A program made the position numbers and the translations under genes. Shown here one piece after another: positions 31,105 to 39,643 of a DNA stretch of 64,000 bases; positions within the stretch are counted from its first letter, which is position 1; the number at the start of each line of letters is the position of its first letter. The DNA comes from Pseudenterobacter timonensis (lineage in GTDB: Bacteria > Pseudomonadota > Gammaproteobacteria > Enterobacterales > Enterobacteriaceae). The notes beneath the pieces were generated by a model. That model saw only the letters and a program-made list of their open reading frames with translations, was not told where the DNA came from and searched no databases. The stretch covers positions 682,001 through 746,000 of the forward strand of contig NZ_FCOP01000011.1 of the NCBI RefSeq assembly GCF_900021175.1, read 5' to 3'.

Positions 31105-32322
31105 ATGAGCCAGATTGCGCCTGCGCTTTTACCAAAAGATGGCGGAAAAACAATAGCATGGCGTTATTCTCTTCCGGGTAATCGCGACTTACGCATCGAT
31201 TTCATGCGCGGCATTGCGTTGGTCATGATGGTGGTGGCGCATACGGAAGTGATGTCGATATTTAATATATTCACATGGGAGCGTTTTGGCCTGACAACCG
31301 GTGCTGAAGGGTTTGTTATTCTCTCCGGATTTATGCTGGGAATGTTAAATCGTGCCAGACTGCAAAAAGCTGTCTTGCTCACTATTTCCTGGGGGCTTTA
31401 TCTCAGGGCGTGGAAGATTTATCGCGTTAATATCATCATCATTCTTTCCTTTCTGTTACTGGGCTATCTTCCGTTTATTAACCTCTTTGAGGTTACGCAT
31501 TTTACCGATCGCTTCTCAGGCACATCCTGGTCCCTCTATCCGGTGACGCCACAAATTAAAGAGACCTGGTTTAATATTATTCTCTACCTGCAGATAGGTC
31601 CTCACCAGACGCAAATCCTCGGTCTCTATATTTTTCTGCTGCTGTTAAGCCCCCTATTTTTGGGGATGTTACACAAGGGGAAAGTGTACTGGCTGCTGGG
31701 GTTCTCGCTGCTGGTTTACTGCTGCTGGCAGCGCTGGCCGGTGCGTGTTACGCCCTCCCAGTTTGAATTTGCCTTCCCGCTGCTGGCCTGGCAATTTATT
31801 TTTGTGCTGGGGATGAGCAGCGGCTGGTACAAAGAGGAGCTCCTCTCTTTCGCCCGTACCCCTGCCGGTAAAGTGGCGATAGTAGCGCTGGTAATAGTCG
31901 CGCTACTCCTCGGGTTTGTTGCCCAGAATCACACCAACCCCTTTATGCCACCCGCGCTGCTGATGCACGTTATCCCGCCCGCGGAATTTAACGCCTTTTA
32001 CCATACCTGGGCGGCAAAAAACGGCCTGGGGCCGATACGGGTGCTGAACGATATTTCCCTGATGGTCGCGGTCTATCTGCTGTTGACCTGGTGCTGGCAG
32101 CCCCTCTATCGCCTGGCGGGCTGGTTCCTCATTCCGCTCGGCCAGCGTTCGCTCTACACCTTTATTTTGCATGTCTATGTTGTGCTCGCAGTCAGCCAGT
32201 TTGTCACCTTCGATCTGCGGCACCAGGCGTGGATCGTGAACACGGTTATTCATGCCGTAGCGCTGGGCGTGCTGTGGTTACTGGCGAAATATAACGTCGC
32301 CGCACGCTGGATACCTAACTAA
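31105..32322 (+). CDS. OpgC-type membrane acyltransferase
   Basis: 405 residues with about ten hydrophobic helices. The N-terminal block LRIDFMRGIAL-(V/H)-AHTEV followed by GAEGFVILSGF is typical of the OpgC family, whose E. coli member adds succinyl groups to periplasmic glucans. I chose the ATG at 31105 (MSQIAP); an open frame runs up to 31009 but has no family character, and GGAG lies 14 bases before this ATG. It heads the rightward operon and probably decorates the glycan produced by the divergent GT2. It is not opgC itself, since no opgG/opgH is next to it. Confidence 0.82.
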   Translation: MSQIAPALLPKDGGKTIAWRYSLPGNRDLRIDFMRGIALVMMVVAHTEVMSIFNIFTWERFGLTTGAEGFVILSGFMLGMLNRARLQKAVLLTISWGLYLRAWKIYRVNIIIILSFLLLGYLPFINLFEVTHFTDRFSGTSWSLYPVTPQIKETWFNIILYLQIGPHQTQILGLYIFLLLLSPLFLGMLHKGKVYWLLGFSLLVYCCWQRWPVRVTPSQFEFAFPLLAWQFIFVLGMSSGWYKEELLSFARTPAGKVAIVALVIVALLLGFVAQNHTNPFMPPALLMHVIPPAEFNAFYHTWAAKNGLGPIRVLNDISLMVAVYLLLTWCWQPLYRLAGWFLIPLGQRSLYTFILHVYVVLAVSQFVTFDLRHQAWIVNTVIHAVALGVLWLLAKYNVAARWIPN

Positions 32323-32332
32323 GGAAGGGATC

Positions 32333-33232
32333 ATGCGGGAGAGATATTTACTTGCCTGCGCGCTGCTGTGTATTGCCGCAGGCGCAGAGGCGGCGCCGAA
32401 AGAAGCAGCCGAGCCGTTACGTGATGAGAATGGCGAGCCGGTGCAGGTGGGGGTGTTTACCAGCCGCTGGGGCCGTCTTTTCTCGGGTAATGAGGATGTA
32501 TTTTCCGGCGCGCTCAGCTTTAGCTCCGGTCTGAAAGAGCAGTGGATAACCATTCCTGACAGCTCGGACAGCGCCGAACAGAAAAAAAAATATAACCAGA
32601 CCCTTAACCTTAGCCTGCAATATTCTCCCTACAGTTATTGGTTTGTTAACGTAACCTCCCGTCTGCCGGTCACCGACACCAGCCGCTATACGGCCGATTT
32701 TCGCTACAGCTTTGGCTACGATGACTGGCATGCCAATACCGTCAGCCTGGTTTACAGCAATTATGGTGATAACCGTTTCTGGACCTCTGGCAACCGTCGG
32801 AACACCTATTTTGAACAGGGCGCCGTGACGCTGGCCTACAAGTTTTCGTTGCCAAAGCCCATAGAGAACAAGCTGCTTATCAACAAAGGCGACTCCATTA
32901 TCTGCCAGGTGGGTTACAGCTGGGGGCCGCGCTATTACGACCTGGAGAGCAACGATATCCGCAAAAATAAAAACGTGTTGCTGAGCGGGTGTGGTTATAC
33001 CTTTAAACAACACTTCTTCGTGCGCGCCACGGCGTTCTGGTTCCCGGACAGCAGCCAGCAGCAGCCCTGGAACGGCGATTATAGCTACAGTTTCGGCTAC
33101 GCGGGCTATACGCCAGGCTCCTTCTCCATTCAGTATGCGAACTATTCCGGTACCCGTTATCCCGGTCACCAGAGCGGTAACGCGAAGTTTCGTGAGGGAA
33201 CGATCAGCCTTATCTGGTTCTTACCGCTTTAG
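32333..33232 (+). CDS. Probable outer-membrane beta-barrel protein
   Basis: 299 residues with signal peptide (cleavage near AEA-APK, residue 20). The rest alternates polar and hydrophobic residues with many Tyr/Phe/Trp, typical of a beta barrel. A clear internal repeat is seen: YSFGYDDW...VSLVYSNY (from about 125) recurs as YSFGYAGY...FSIQYANY (from about 252), each ending in a strand after a (Q/R)EG-like turn. The last residue is Leu instead of Phe. It starts 10 bases after the OpgC-type gene and ends 8 bases before the regulator. It could export or anchor the glycan; no homologue is recognised. Confidence 0.6.
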   Translation: MRERYLLACALLCIAAGAEAAPKEAAEPLRDENGEPVQVGVFTSRWGRLFSGNEDVFSGALSFSSGLKEQWITIPDSSDSAEQKKKYNQTLNLSLQYSPYSYWFVNVTSRLPVTDTSRYTADFRYSFGYDDWHANTVSLVYSNYGDNRFWTSGNRRNTYFEQGAVTLAYKFSLPKPIENKLLINKGDSIICQVGYSWGPRYYDLESNDIRKNKNVLLSGCGYTFKQHFFVRATAFWFPDSSQQQPWNGDYSYSFGYAGYTPGSFSIQYANYSGTRYPGHQSGNAKFREGTISLIWFLPL

Positions 33233-33240
33233 GAGGCGCG

Positions 33241-34446
33241 ATGTCGACACAGCACGTACTGATTGTTGAAGATTCGCAGATTTATCGCCGACTGCTGAGC
33301 CGCATGCTGGCGCAGTGGGGCTATCACGTCAGCGAGGCGGAGAACGGTATCGCGGCGCTGGCGATCCTCGAAAATCATCCGGTAAGCATGGTGATCAGCG
33401 ACTGGGAGATGCCGGAAATGGATGGCCTGACGCTCTGCCGGGAGATCCGCAGCCGTCAGTTTGATCACTATATCTATTTAATATTGCTTACCGCCCGCGA
33501 AGATCCGGGCGATCTGACGCTGGGGTTTGATGCCGGCGCGGATGATTTTCTCAGCAAACCCGTCGAGCAGAGCGAGTTACGGGCGCGTCTGCATGCGGGA
33601 ACGCGGATCCTCTCTCTGCAGGCTACCCTTTCCGCACGTAACGCCCGTCTTAGCGAGGCTCTGCGTCAGATTGAACAGGATCTGGAAGTGGCGGCACGTA
33701 TTCAGTTATCCGTTCTGCCTTCTCACCAGCTGCGCTACCAGGACTACTTTTCCGACTGGATCTTCCTGCCGTCGTCCTGGGTTTCAGGCGATGTGTTTAA
33801 CGTTTTCCCGCTGGATAACCATCTGGGGTTTTACTGCGTCGATGTTTCCGGCCATGGCGTAGGCGCGGCGATGATGTCCCTGGCCGTGGCGCGCCAGTTT
33901 TTGCACGGCAGGGCGGTGGAGCGTTTCCTGTTTACCGGCGACAACGAGGTGGCCTCGCCTGCGGAGGTCGTACGGATCCTTAACGGGCGTTTTTGCAGCG
34001 ATGAAGCAGAGATCGTCAGCTATTTCACGATGATCTATGGCGTCATCGACCTCGCGACGGGGGAAGGGAAGTTGTGCCAGGCCGGGCATCCCACCCCCTT
34101 TATCGTCACGCCTGCGGGAGAGGTCAGAACGGTGGGCGCCGGCGGGGCGCCGGTGGGGCTGATGCCCGACCTCGCCTGGACGGATGTGGAGTTCTCGCTG
34201 GCCTCAGGAGAGCGGCTCTGCCTGTTTAGCGACGGCATAACCGAGTGTGAAAACCCCGACGGCGAACAGTTTGGTCAGGCGCGACTGCAGCGCTGGCTGC
34301 AGGATGGCGCCAGGCTTGCGGTAGATATTCTTTTGCCACAGTTTGCTCAGCATCTTATTCGCTGGCGCAGTGGGGAGCAGGGGGAACAACAGGCTATGGC
34401 CGATGATGTTTCCCTCTTAGTGATTGAGCGTACAGGAGAAAAATGA
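33241..34446 (+). CDS. Response regulator with PP2C/SpoIIE phosphatase output
   Basis: 401 residues. A receiver domain (1-120) with acidic E10/D11, phospho-acceptor D54 (ISDWEMPEMDG), T84 and K106 is joined by a coiled coil (about 125-155) to a PP2C-type Ser/Thr phosphatase of the RsbU/SpoIIE class (about 160-400) with metal-site motifs SGDVF (G183/D184), DVSGHG (201-206) and LFSDGITE. Proteins of this build (for example HsbR of Pseudomonas) dephosphorylate a STAS protein, and the next gene encodes one, overlapping by ATGA. Phosphate probably comes from the Hpt of the hybrid kinase at 21648-24323. Confidence 0.92.
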   Translation: MSTQHVLIVEDSQIYRRLLSRMLAQWGYHVSEAENGIAALAILENHPVSMVISDWEMPEMDGLTLCREIRSRQFDHYIYLILLTAREDPGDLTLGFDAGADDFLSKPVEQSELRARLHAGTRILSLQATLSARNARLSEALRQIEQDLEVAARIQLSVLPSHQLRYQDYFSDWIFLPSSWVSGDVFNVFPLDNHLGFYCVDVSGHGVGAAMMSLAVARQFLHGRAVERFLFTGDNEVASPAEVVRILNGRFCSDEAEIVSYFTMIYGVIDLATGEGKLCQAGHPTPFIVTPAGEVRTVGAGGAPVGLMPDLAWTDVEFSLASGERLCLFSDGITECENPDGEQFGQARLQRWLQDGARLAVDILLPQFAQHLIRWRSGEQGEQQAMADDVSLLVIERTGEK

Positions 34447-34784
34447 TGAATATTAACAGTGAACGACAGGCGAACGTCATTATCCTGACCCCCTCCGTGC
34501 GTCGGCTGGATGCGTCGGTGGCGGCAGCGTTTAAGGACGCCATCACCCGCGAGATCGGGGAAGAGCGGAAAGCGGTGATTGTTGATTTCAGTAAAATCGA
34601 TTTTATCGACAGTAGCGGTCTGGGCGCGCTGGTTTCCCTTCTGAAAATGATGAACGGCAAAGGAGAGATGACGCTCTGCGCGCTGAACCAGGGGATCAGC
34701 AACATGTTCAGCCTGACCCGTATGGATCGTATTTTTCGTATCTGTCCGGATCGCGCTTCGGCGCTCGCGCAGTCAGAGCGGTGA
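34443..34784 (+). CDS. STAS-domain anti-anti-sigma-like protein
   Basis: 113 residues, a single STAS domain like SpoIIAA/RsbV/HsbA. The phosphorylation site lies in FIDSSGLGAL; by analogy S58 (or S57) is phosphorylated by the kinase encoded next and dephosphorylated by the PP2C encoded before. The ATG overlaps the stop of the regulator gene; a second ATG follows immediately. It is the pivot of a partner switch, but what it releases or activates is not visible in this locus. Confidence 0.93.
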   Translation: MMNINSERQANVIILTPSVRRLDASVAAAFKDAITREIGEERKAVIVDFSKIDFIDSSGLGALVSLLKMMNGKGEMTLCALNQGISNMFSLTRMDRIFRICPDRASALAQSER

Positions 34785-34791
34785 GGCGTCC

Positions 34792-35211
34792 GTGGCTAAC
34801 GAAATCGCCTTTCCGGCCGCATTAGCGTCGCTCTCGCCGCTGGCGGAGTGGCTTGCAGAGAAGATGGCTCCGCTCTCTGTCGGAGATGAGTGGCGCTTTG
34901 CTCTCGACCTTGCCGTCTGTGAGACGGCAACCAATATTATTCGCTATGCGCTGCATGAGGATCGGCGTCGCTGCTTCTCCGTAGAATTTACCTGCACTGC
35001 CACGACCGTGACGCTGCGCTTTACGGATGATGGCGATATCTTCCCCGCTGAGCGCCTCGCTGCGGCGCGGGAGTACACGTTCTTCGACGCCGATCCTCTG
35101 GCGGAGAGCGGCAGAGGGCTAAAGCTGATTTTGTTATGCGTGGACACCTTTAACGTGGAAAACGCCTCGGGGCGTAATATCACCACCCTTGAAAAATGGA
35201 TGTCTGCCTGA
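34792..35211 (+). CDS. RsbW/SpoIIAB-like serine kinase (anti-sigma-factor type)
   Basis: 139 residues of the GHKL ATPase fold: N box with E44 and N48 (CETATNIIRY), the DDGD loop at 79-82 and a glycine-rich lid ESGRGLKL at about 105-112. Such proteins phosphorylate STAS partners and bind a sigma factor or other target. The start is GTG, 7 bases after the STAS gene. No sigma factor gene lies within the window, so its target is unknown. It is last in the rightward operon. Confidence 0.9.
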   Translation: MANEIAFPAALASLSPLAEWLAEKMAPLSVGDEWRFALDLAVCETATNIIRYALHEDRRRCFSVEFTCTATTVTLRFTDDGDIFPAERLAAAREYTFFDADPLAESGRGLKLILLCVDTFNVENASGRNITTLEKWMSA

Positions 35212-35362
35212 TTCTCTCATTCTACCCCGCCAGAACCTTAACCGCCTGGCAACGCGCTCCGGCGTGAAGGGGAGAAGAGCGTGGGGGTGACGCGTTATGT
35301 TAACGCTTCCTTTACAAATTGCTGCTTGCCCGCAGGCGAGTCGCTCATTATTCTCATTGCCC

Positions 35363-35752
35363 ATGACTATCCAGACGGGTTCGACTCAACATAAAAACAG
35401 GCAGCTGAAAGCCATCGTGCTTCTGGTGGTTGCCTGTTTTGTCATGCTGATCTGTCTGACTCAGCGGGCCAGTATCCTGCATAACATGCAGGTCAGGGCC
35501 GCTGCGCTCTCCGTGACCGCTGAAAAGAGTGTTCAGGAAGGCGCGTCGTCCGCGCTCTCGCCCTGTGAGCTTAGCGCCCACTCGCTCCTTGCCGCGCAAC
35601 CCCTCCATTTTGACGCCATTCTGCTTTTACCCGGTCTGCTGGTGCTGCTGTTAGCCGCGCTGATAAAAATCAGCGTTCTGCCGAGACCGACCATCCTTTT
35701 TCGTCCTCCCTTACTTCGAATACACCTCAAAAACTGCGTTTTCCGTGAATGA
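35363..35752 (+). CDS. Small membrane protein upstream of scsB (ScsA-like)
   Basis: About 129 residues from the ATG at 35363 (an in-frame ATG at 35297 is possible; neither has a clear ribosome site). Two hydrophobic segments (about 17-35 and 85-103 of the shorter form) flank a loop, and the C-terminus RPPLLRIHLKNCVFRE is basic with one Cys. A short membrane protein in front of a ScsB/DsbD-type gene is the arrangement of scsA in copper-tolerance operons. I base the name mainly on position; similarity is weak by eye. Confidence 0.5.
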   Translation: MTIQTGSTQHKNRQLKAIVLLVVACFVMLICLTQRASILHNMQVRAAALSVTAEKSVQEGASSALSPCELSAHSLLAAQPLHFDAILLLPGLLVLLLAALIKISVLPRPTILFRPPLLRIHLKNCVFRE

Positions 35753-35798
35753 CTGACCATGAAGCCCCTGTTCAGTTAATTTTTCACGGAGAAAATAG

Positions 35799-37820
35799 AT
35801 GAAAACTTTTTTCAGGAGCCTGTGGTTCCTGTTATTCAGCCTGTCCGCCGCCTCCGCTGCGGTACCGGGCTGGCCGATGAAACCTGACCAGTCCCATGCT
35901 CAGGTTCATGTGTATCATGATGCGCCCGCAGAGGGGAAAGTGCGTCTGCTGCTGGAAGTGATCCCTGCCGAAGGGTGGAAAACCTACTGGCGAAGCCCCG
36001 GCGACGGCGGCTTTCGGCCTGCGATCGCCTGGGAGCCGCAGGCAAAAACGCAGTGGCACTGGCCCCGGCCCGTCCGGTTTGAATCCGCTGGCTTCAGCTC
36101 GGTAGGCTACGATCGACGCGTCATATTTCCGCTGGAAGTCACCACCGGTGAGCTGCGGCGACTGCGCGGGAAACTGACGCTTTCCCTGTGCAGCAATCTT
36201 TGCGTGGTCAATACCTTCCCGCTGGATATCAGCCTGTCATCCGGGCCGTCGGCGCACTTTGCCGACGCCTGGAAGCGGGCGATGGGCGCTGTTCCCCCGG
36301 AAAGCGGCACGATAGCGATCAACGCCGTCACCGCTCAGGCAGAGACTCTGACCGTTCAACTCGCCTCGCCGGAAGGCTGGTCCCGGCCCGATCTCTTTCC
36401 TGACAACCCGCCGGGGGCATCCCTGTCGCCGCCGCAGATAGCGATCCAGGGCAACACCCTCACGGCGCGCTTTCGCGTCAGCGATGAGCAGGGCGATCCG
36501 CTGGCGGCCTCCCGCCTGCAGCCCCTCTCTTTGCTGGTCAGTAACGGGGCGCAGAGTCAGCAGCTGACGGTTGATATCAGCCCGTCCACGACGCTATGGC
36601 AGATAGTGGCCGTCGCGTTAGCGGGCGGTCTTATTCTTAATCTGATGCCCTGTGTTCTGCCTGTCCTCGGGATAAAACTCGCTTCGCTGATGACGCTGGC
36701 AGAGAGCAGCCGCCGCCAGACGCGGCTTCGTTTTCTGGCAACGGCGGCCGGGATCATCTTCTCGTTTCTGGTGCTGGCGGTCATCGTGACCGGCCTGCGG
36801 TTGTCCGGCGCCTGGATTGGCTGGGGCTTTCAGTTCCAGAACCCCTGGTTTATTGCCGCCATGGTTCTGGTGACGTGGATATTTTGTTTTAGCCTGGCGG
36901 GCCTGATGGAGATTCGCCTGCCTTCCGGCCTCTCCACACGGCTGGCTACGACGGGTGGAAGCGGCGCTGGCGGCAGCTTTCTTGAAGGCGCGTTTGCGAC
37001 CCTGCTCGCCACGCCCTGCACGGCGCCCTTCCTCGGCACTGCCGTAACGTACGCGCTGGCGGCGCCCGGGTATCAGCTGTGGCTTATCTTTTTTATGCTG
37101 GGTGTAGGGATGAGCCTTCCCTGGCTGGCGATTAGCCTTGTTCCCGGCGTGGCGCGTTGGCTGCCTAAGCCCGGTCCCTGGATGGGGAAACTACGCCTGG
37201 TGCTGGTGCTCCTTATGCTGGGTTCCTGTATCTGGTTAATGTCGCTGCTGATAAAAGCGTGGGGCGCGCGCTATGTGCTCATCGTCGGCGGCCTGATGGT
37301 GGCGTTTTTCCTTTTCCGCTGCGCTCAGGCCATGCCGAAGCACAAGGAGAATCTGCGCAGCCTGGTGTTTGGCGTGCTGTTTGGCGCAGGGCTGTATGCG
37401 TTTCTGGCTCCCCACCCTCAGGGCAGGGACAACTCTCCCCTGAACTGGCAGCCGCTCAGTGAAGCGGCGCTCAGTGAGGCGCTGGCCGCCAGAAAACGCG
37501 TACTGGTGGATATCACCGCCGACTGGTGTCTGAACTGCCGGGTGAATGAGGTGCTGGTACTTCATCGCCCGGAGGTGGTTGCGGCCTTAAACCGCGACGA
37601 CGTCGTGCTGTTGCAGGGAAACTGGAGCCAGCCCTCTGCTGAAATTGAGCAATTCCTGAGCCGCTACGGCGCCAGCGGCATTCCTTTTAACGCAATTTTT
37701 GGCCCCTCCCTGCCACAAGGGCATGTTCTGCCCTCCCTGCTGAGCAAAGAGGCCCTGCTGACCACGCTGACGAAGGCTAATATGGTCACGTCACCTGATA
37801 TTACTGAGGAAAAACAATGA
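35799..37820 (+). CDS. scsB: ScsB/DsbD-like thiol:disulfide reductase
   Basis: 673-residue inner-membrane electron conduit that keeps periplasmic thioredoxin-like proteins reduced. Signal peptide (about 1-20), periplasmic alpha domain of the ScsB kind with EGWKTYWRSPGDGG (about 51-64), an eight-helix beta domain with redox cysteines C285 (LMPCVLP) and C407 (ATPCTAP), and a C-terminal thioredoxin-like domain with C577-L-N-C580. All six functional Cys positions can be assigned, so it should be active. The stop overlaps the ATG of dsbG, its probable electron acceptor. Confidence 0.88.
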   Translation: MKTFFRSLWFLLFSLSAASAAVPGWPMKPDQSHAQVHVYHDAPAEGKVRLLLEVIPAEGWKTYWRSPGDGGFRPAIAWEPQAKTQWHWPRPVRFESAGFSSVGYDRRVIFPLEVTTGELRRLRGKLTLSLCSNLCVVNTFPLDISLSSGPSAHFADAWKRAMGAVPPESGTIAINAVTAQAETLTVQLASPEGWSRPDLFPDNPPGASLSPPQIAIQGNTLTARFRVSDEQGDPLAASRLQPLSLLVSNGAQSQQLTVDISPSTTLWQIVAVALAGGLILNLMPCVLPVLGIKLASLMTLAESSRRQTRLRFLATAAGIIFSFLVLAVIVTGLRLSGAWIGWGFQFQNPWFIAAMVLVTWIFCFSLAGLMEIRLPSGLSTRLATTGGSGAGGSFLEGAFATLLATPCTAPFLGTAVTYALAAPGYQLWLIFFMLGVGMSLPWLAISLVPGVARWLPKPGPWMGKLRLVLVLLMLGSCIWLMSLLIKAWGARYVLIVGGLMVAFFLFRCAQAMPKHKENLRSLVFGVLFGAGLYAFLAPHPQGRDNSPLNWQPLSEAALSEALAARKRVLVDITADWCLNCRVNEVLVLHRPEVVAALNRDDVVLLQGNWSQPSAEIEQFLSRYGASGIPFNAIFGPSLPQGHVLPSLLSKEALLTTLTKANMVTSPDITEEKQ

Positions 37821-38572
37821 AAAAGATCCTGTCCCTGTTAATGGTATTGACGAGCGCCGCCGCTCAGGCGCAGACCGCTGACTTACCCGAACCTGTTAAA
37901 CAAATCCAGAAGCAGGGCATTGAAATTATCAAACCGTTCAGTGCCCCGGGCGGTGTGGAAGGGTGGCTGGGTAAATATCAGGACATGGGGGTAACGCTTT
38001 ATCTCACCCCGGATAAAAAACATGTTATCTCAGGCTATATGTATGCCGCCCAGGGAAATAACCTGAGTGAGAAGATCATCAACGAAGAGATCTATATCCC
38101 CGCCGGGCGCGAGATGTGGAAGCAACTCAGCGCGGCGCAGGGAATCGCCGAAGGGAGCGGGGAGGCGAAGTGCCAGGTGGTCGTGTTTGCCGATCCCTTC
38201 TGTCCTTACTGCAATAAGTTCTGGCACCAGGCGCAGCCTTTTATCAAAGATAAAAGCATCAGCACCAAAACCTTGCTGGTGGGCGTGATCCGCCCGGATA
38301 GCGCGCAATATGCGGCGGCCATTCTCTCCGCGAAGGATCCGGCTAAAGTCTGGCATGACCTTGAGAGCAGCAACGGAAAAAATAAACCGGCGCTGAAAGG
38401 TAACACCCCGCCTGCGGTGTTTAAGGAGATACAGCATAACCAGCAGCTGATGGAGCAATTAGGGGCGAGCGGTACGCCCGCCATCTATTACCTGAATAAG
38501 GCGCGTACCCTGCAACAAATCATCGGCTTGCCTGACGCGAAGCAAATGGCCGATTTGGTTGCCTGTAAATAG
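37817..38572 (+). CDS. dsbG: DsbG-type periplasmic disulfide isomerase/reductase
   Basis: 251 residues, close in length and sequence to E. coli DsbG (248): signal peptide ending near AQA-QT (18), dimerisation domain with APGG and GKYQDMGVT, then a thioredoxin fold with active site C129-P-Y-C132 (FADPFCPYCNKFW) and the cis-Pro in GTPAIYY. DsbG protects single cysteines from sulfenylation. Two additional cysteines (C119 and C250) are not in the CPYC site. Translational coupling (ATGA) with the ScsB-like gene indicates a dedicated reductase/substrate pair, while in Salmonella scsB is followed by scsC and scsD. Confidence 0.9.
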   Translation: MKKILSLLMVLTSAAAQAQTADLPEPVKQIQKQGIEIIKPFSAPGGVEGWLGKYQDMGVTLYLTPDKKHVISGYMYAAQGNNLSEKIINEEIYIPAGREMWKQLSAAQGIAEGSGEAKCQVVVFADPFCPYCNKFWHQAQPFIKDKSISTKTLLVGVIRPDSAQYAAAILSAKDPAKVWHDLESSNGKNKPALKGNTPPAVFKEIQHNQQLMEQLGASGTPAIYYLNKARTLQQIIGLPDAKQMADLVACK

Positions 38573-38599
38573 ATCTCTTCGTCATTAATCTGACGCTTC

Positions 38600-38633
38600 C
38601 CCTGTCCGCGTCCCTGAAAGGGCGCGGACAGGG
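38600..38633. terminator. Hairpin between dsbG and the DMT genes
   Basis: A strong 11-bp stem CCCTGTCCGCG/CGCGGACAGGG lies between convergent genes. No T-run follows on either side, so it may be a weak or factor-aided terminator. Confidence 0.5.
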
Positions 38634-38656
38634 CCCGCCAGATGTCAGCTGCGAAA

Positions 38657-39106
38657 TTACGCCTTGCTGCGCTGGCTTGAATAGATAAATGCCAGCGCGA
38701 TGCCTAAGCAGATCACCGCGGCGGCGCGCGTGGGGTTAAAGGCAATCTCCTCATTATGCAGCCAGCCAAAATGGTCGATTAACATGCTCATGGAGAGCTG
38801 GCCGAAGATCACCGCGACCGTGGCGACTGCCGTGCCGATCCGCTGCACCGCCAGTACCATGATCAGGATATAAGGCACGCCAAACAGGGCGCCGATAAGC
38901 TGCCACTTCGGTACGTCGAGCAGGGTCGCCGTGTGGGGCGTTTCAAAAAAGAAGATCAGCAGCGCGGTGATAATCGCCCCGACCGAGAAGGTCAGAAATG
39001 CCGTTTTCAGCACCCCCACCTGACTCCCCAGCTGCCCGTTAATGGCCGCCTGCACGCTCAGCAGCGAACCGCCGATAATGGCTAACAAAATCATCAAAAC
39101 AGTCAT
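38657..39106 (-). CDS. Small DMT-superfamily transporter subunit (YdcZ/DUF606)
   Basis: 149 residues with five hydrophobic helices, of the YdcZ/DUF606 branch of the drug/metabolite transporter superfamily. Starts MTVLMILLAIIGGSLLSVQAA and aligns helix by helix with the preceding gene product, from which it is separated by 3 bases. Half-size DMT proteins often work as hetero-pairs with opposite topology. Substrate unknown. Confidence 0.85.
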   Translation of the reverse strand: MTVLMILLAIIGGSLLSVQAAINGQLGSQVGVLKTAFLTFSVGAIITALLIFFFETPHTATLLDVPKWQLIGALFGVPYILIMVLAVQRIGTAVATVAVIFGQLSMSMLIDHFGWLHNEEIAFNPTRAAAVICLGIALAFIYSSQRSKA

Positions 39107-39109
39107 GGT

Positions 39110-39544
39110 TTATCCTTTTGCTACCAGCGCGAGCGCCACCAGAATAAAGGCGAGGGCGTATAAGCGCTTTTTATCAATTTTACGATGCGGCGTGCCAAAG
39201 AGACCGTAGTGGTCGATCACCAGGCTTTTAAAGACCTGCCCTGCCAGAATGCCGATCATGGTCATCGCCACGCCAATCACCGGGGCGGCGATGGTGAGAA
39301 TAATGACGTAAGCCGGGCCGAGCACGCCTCCCAGAAGCTGCCAGCCGGGCTGGGAAAAATAGGAGGCGCCGCCGCGGGGGCTAAAGAAGAGCATCAGTAA
39401 AAAGGTCAGGGCGGCGCCGACGCCAAAGATGCTAAAGGTCGCCCATAAATCGCCCACCTCGCCGCCAAGCGGCCCCAGCAGCCCCGCTTCGACGGATAAG
39501 CCCATCCCGCCTGCCACCACAAGCAATACCAGTAATAAATGCAT
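39110..39544 (-). CDS. Small DMT-superfamily transporter subunit (YdcZ/DUF606), partner
   Basis: 144 residues from the ATG at 39544. I prefer this to the ATG at 39559 because the protein then aligns from its first residue with the sister protein (LLLVLLVVAGG versus LMILLAIIGG) and a GGAAAAGAG purine run stands before it. Five helices, with a more basic C-terminal loop (HRKIDKKRL). First gene of the pair, divergent from the LysR regulator, which probably controls it. Confidence 0.83.
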   Translation of the reverse strand: MHLLLVLLVVAGGMGLSVEAGLLGPLGGEVGDLWATFSIFGVGAALTFLLMLFFSPRGGASYFSQPGWQLLGGVLGPAYVIILTIAAPVIGVAMTMIGILAGQVFKSLVIDHYGLFGTPHRKIDKKRLYALAFILVALALVAKG

Positions 39545-39643
39545 AACGCTCTTTTCCATTATTTAAGAGCGGGGAAAGATAGACGATTCGGATTGGCTGA
39601 AAAATGGTATAAATCAGGAAATACTTTTGCAGGAACCGCGGGA

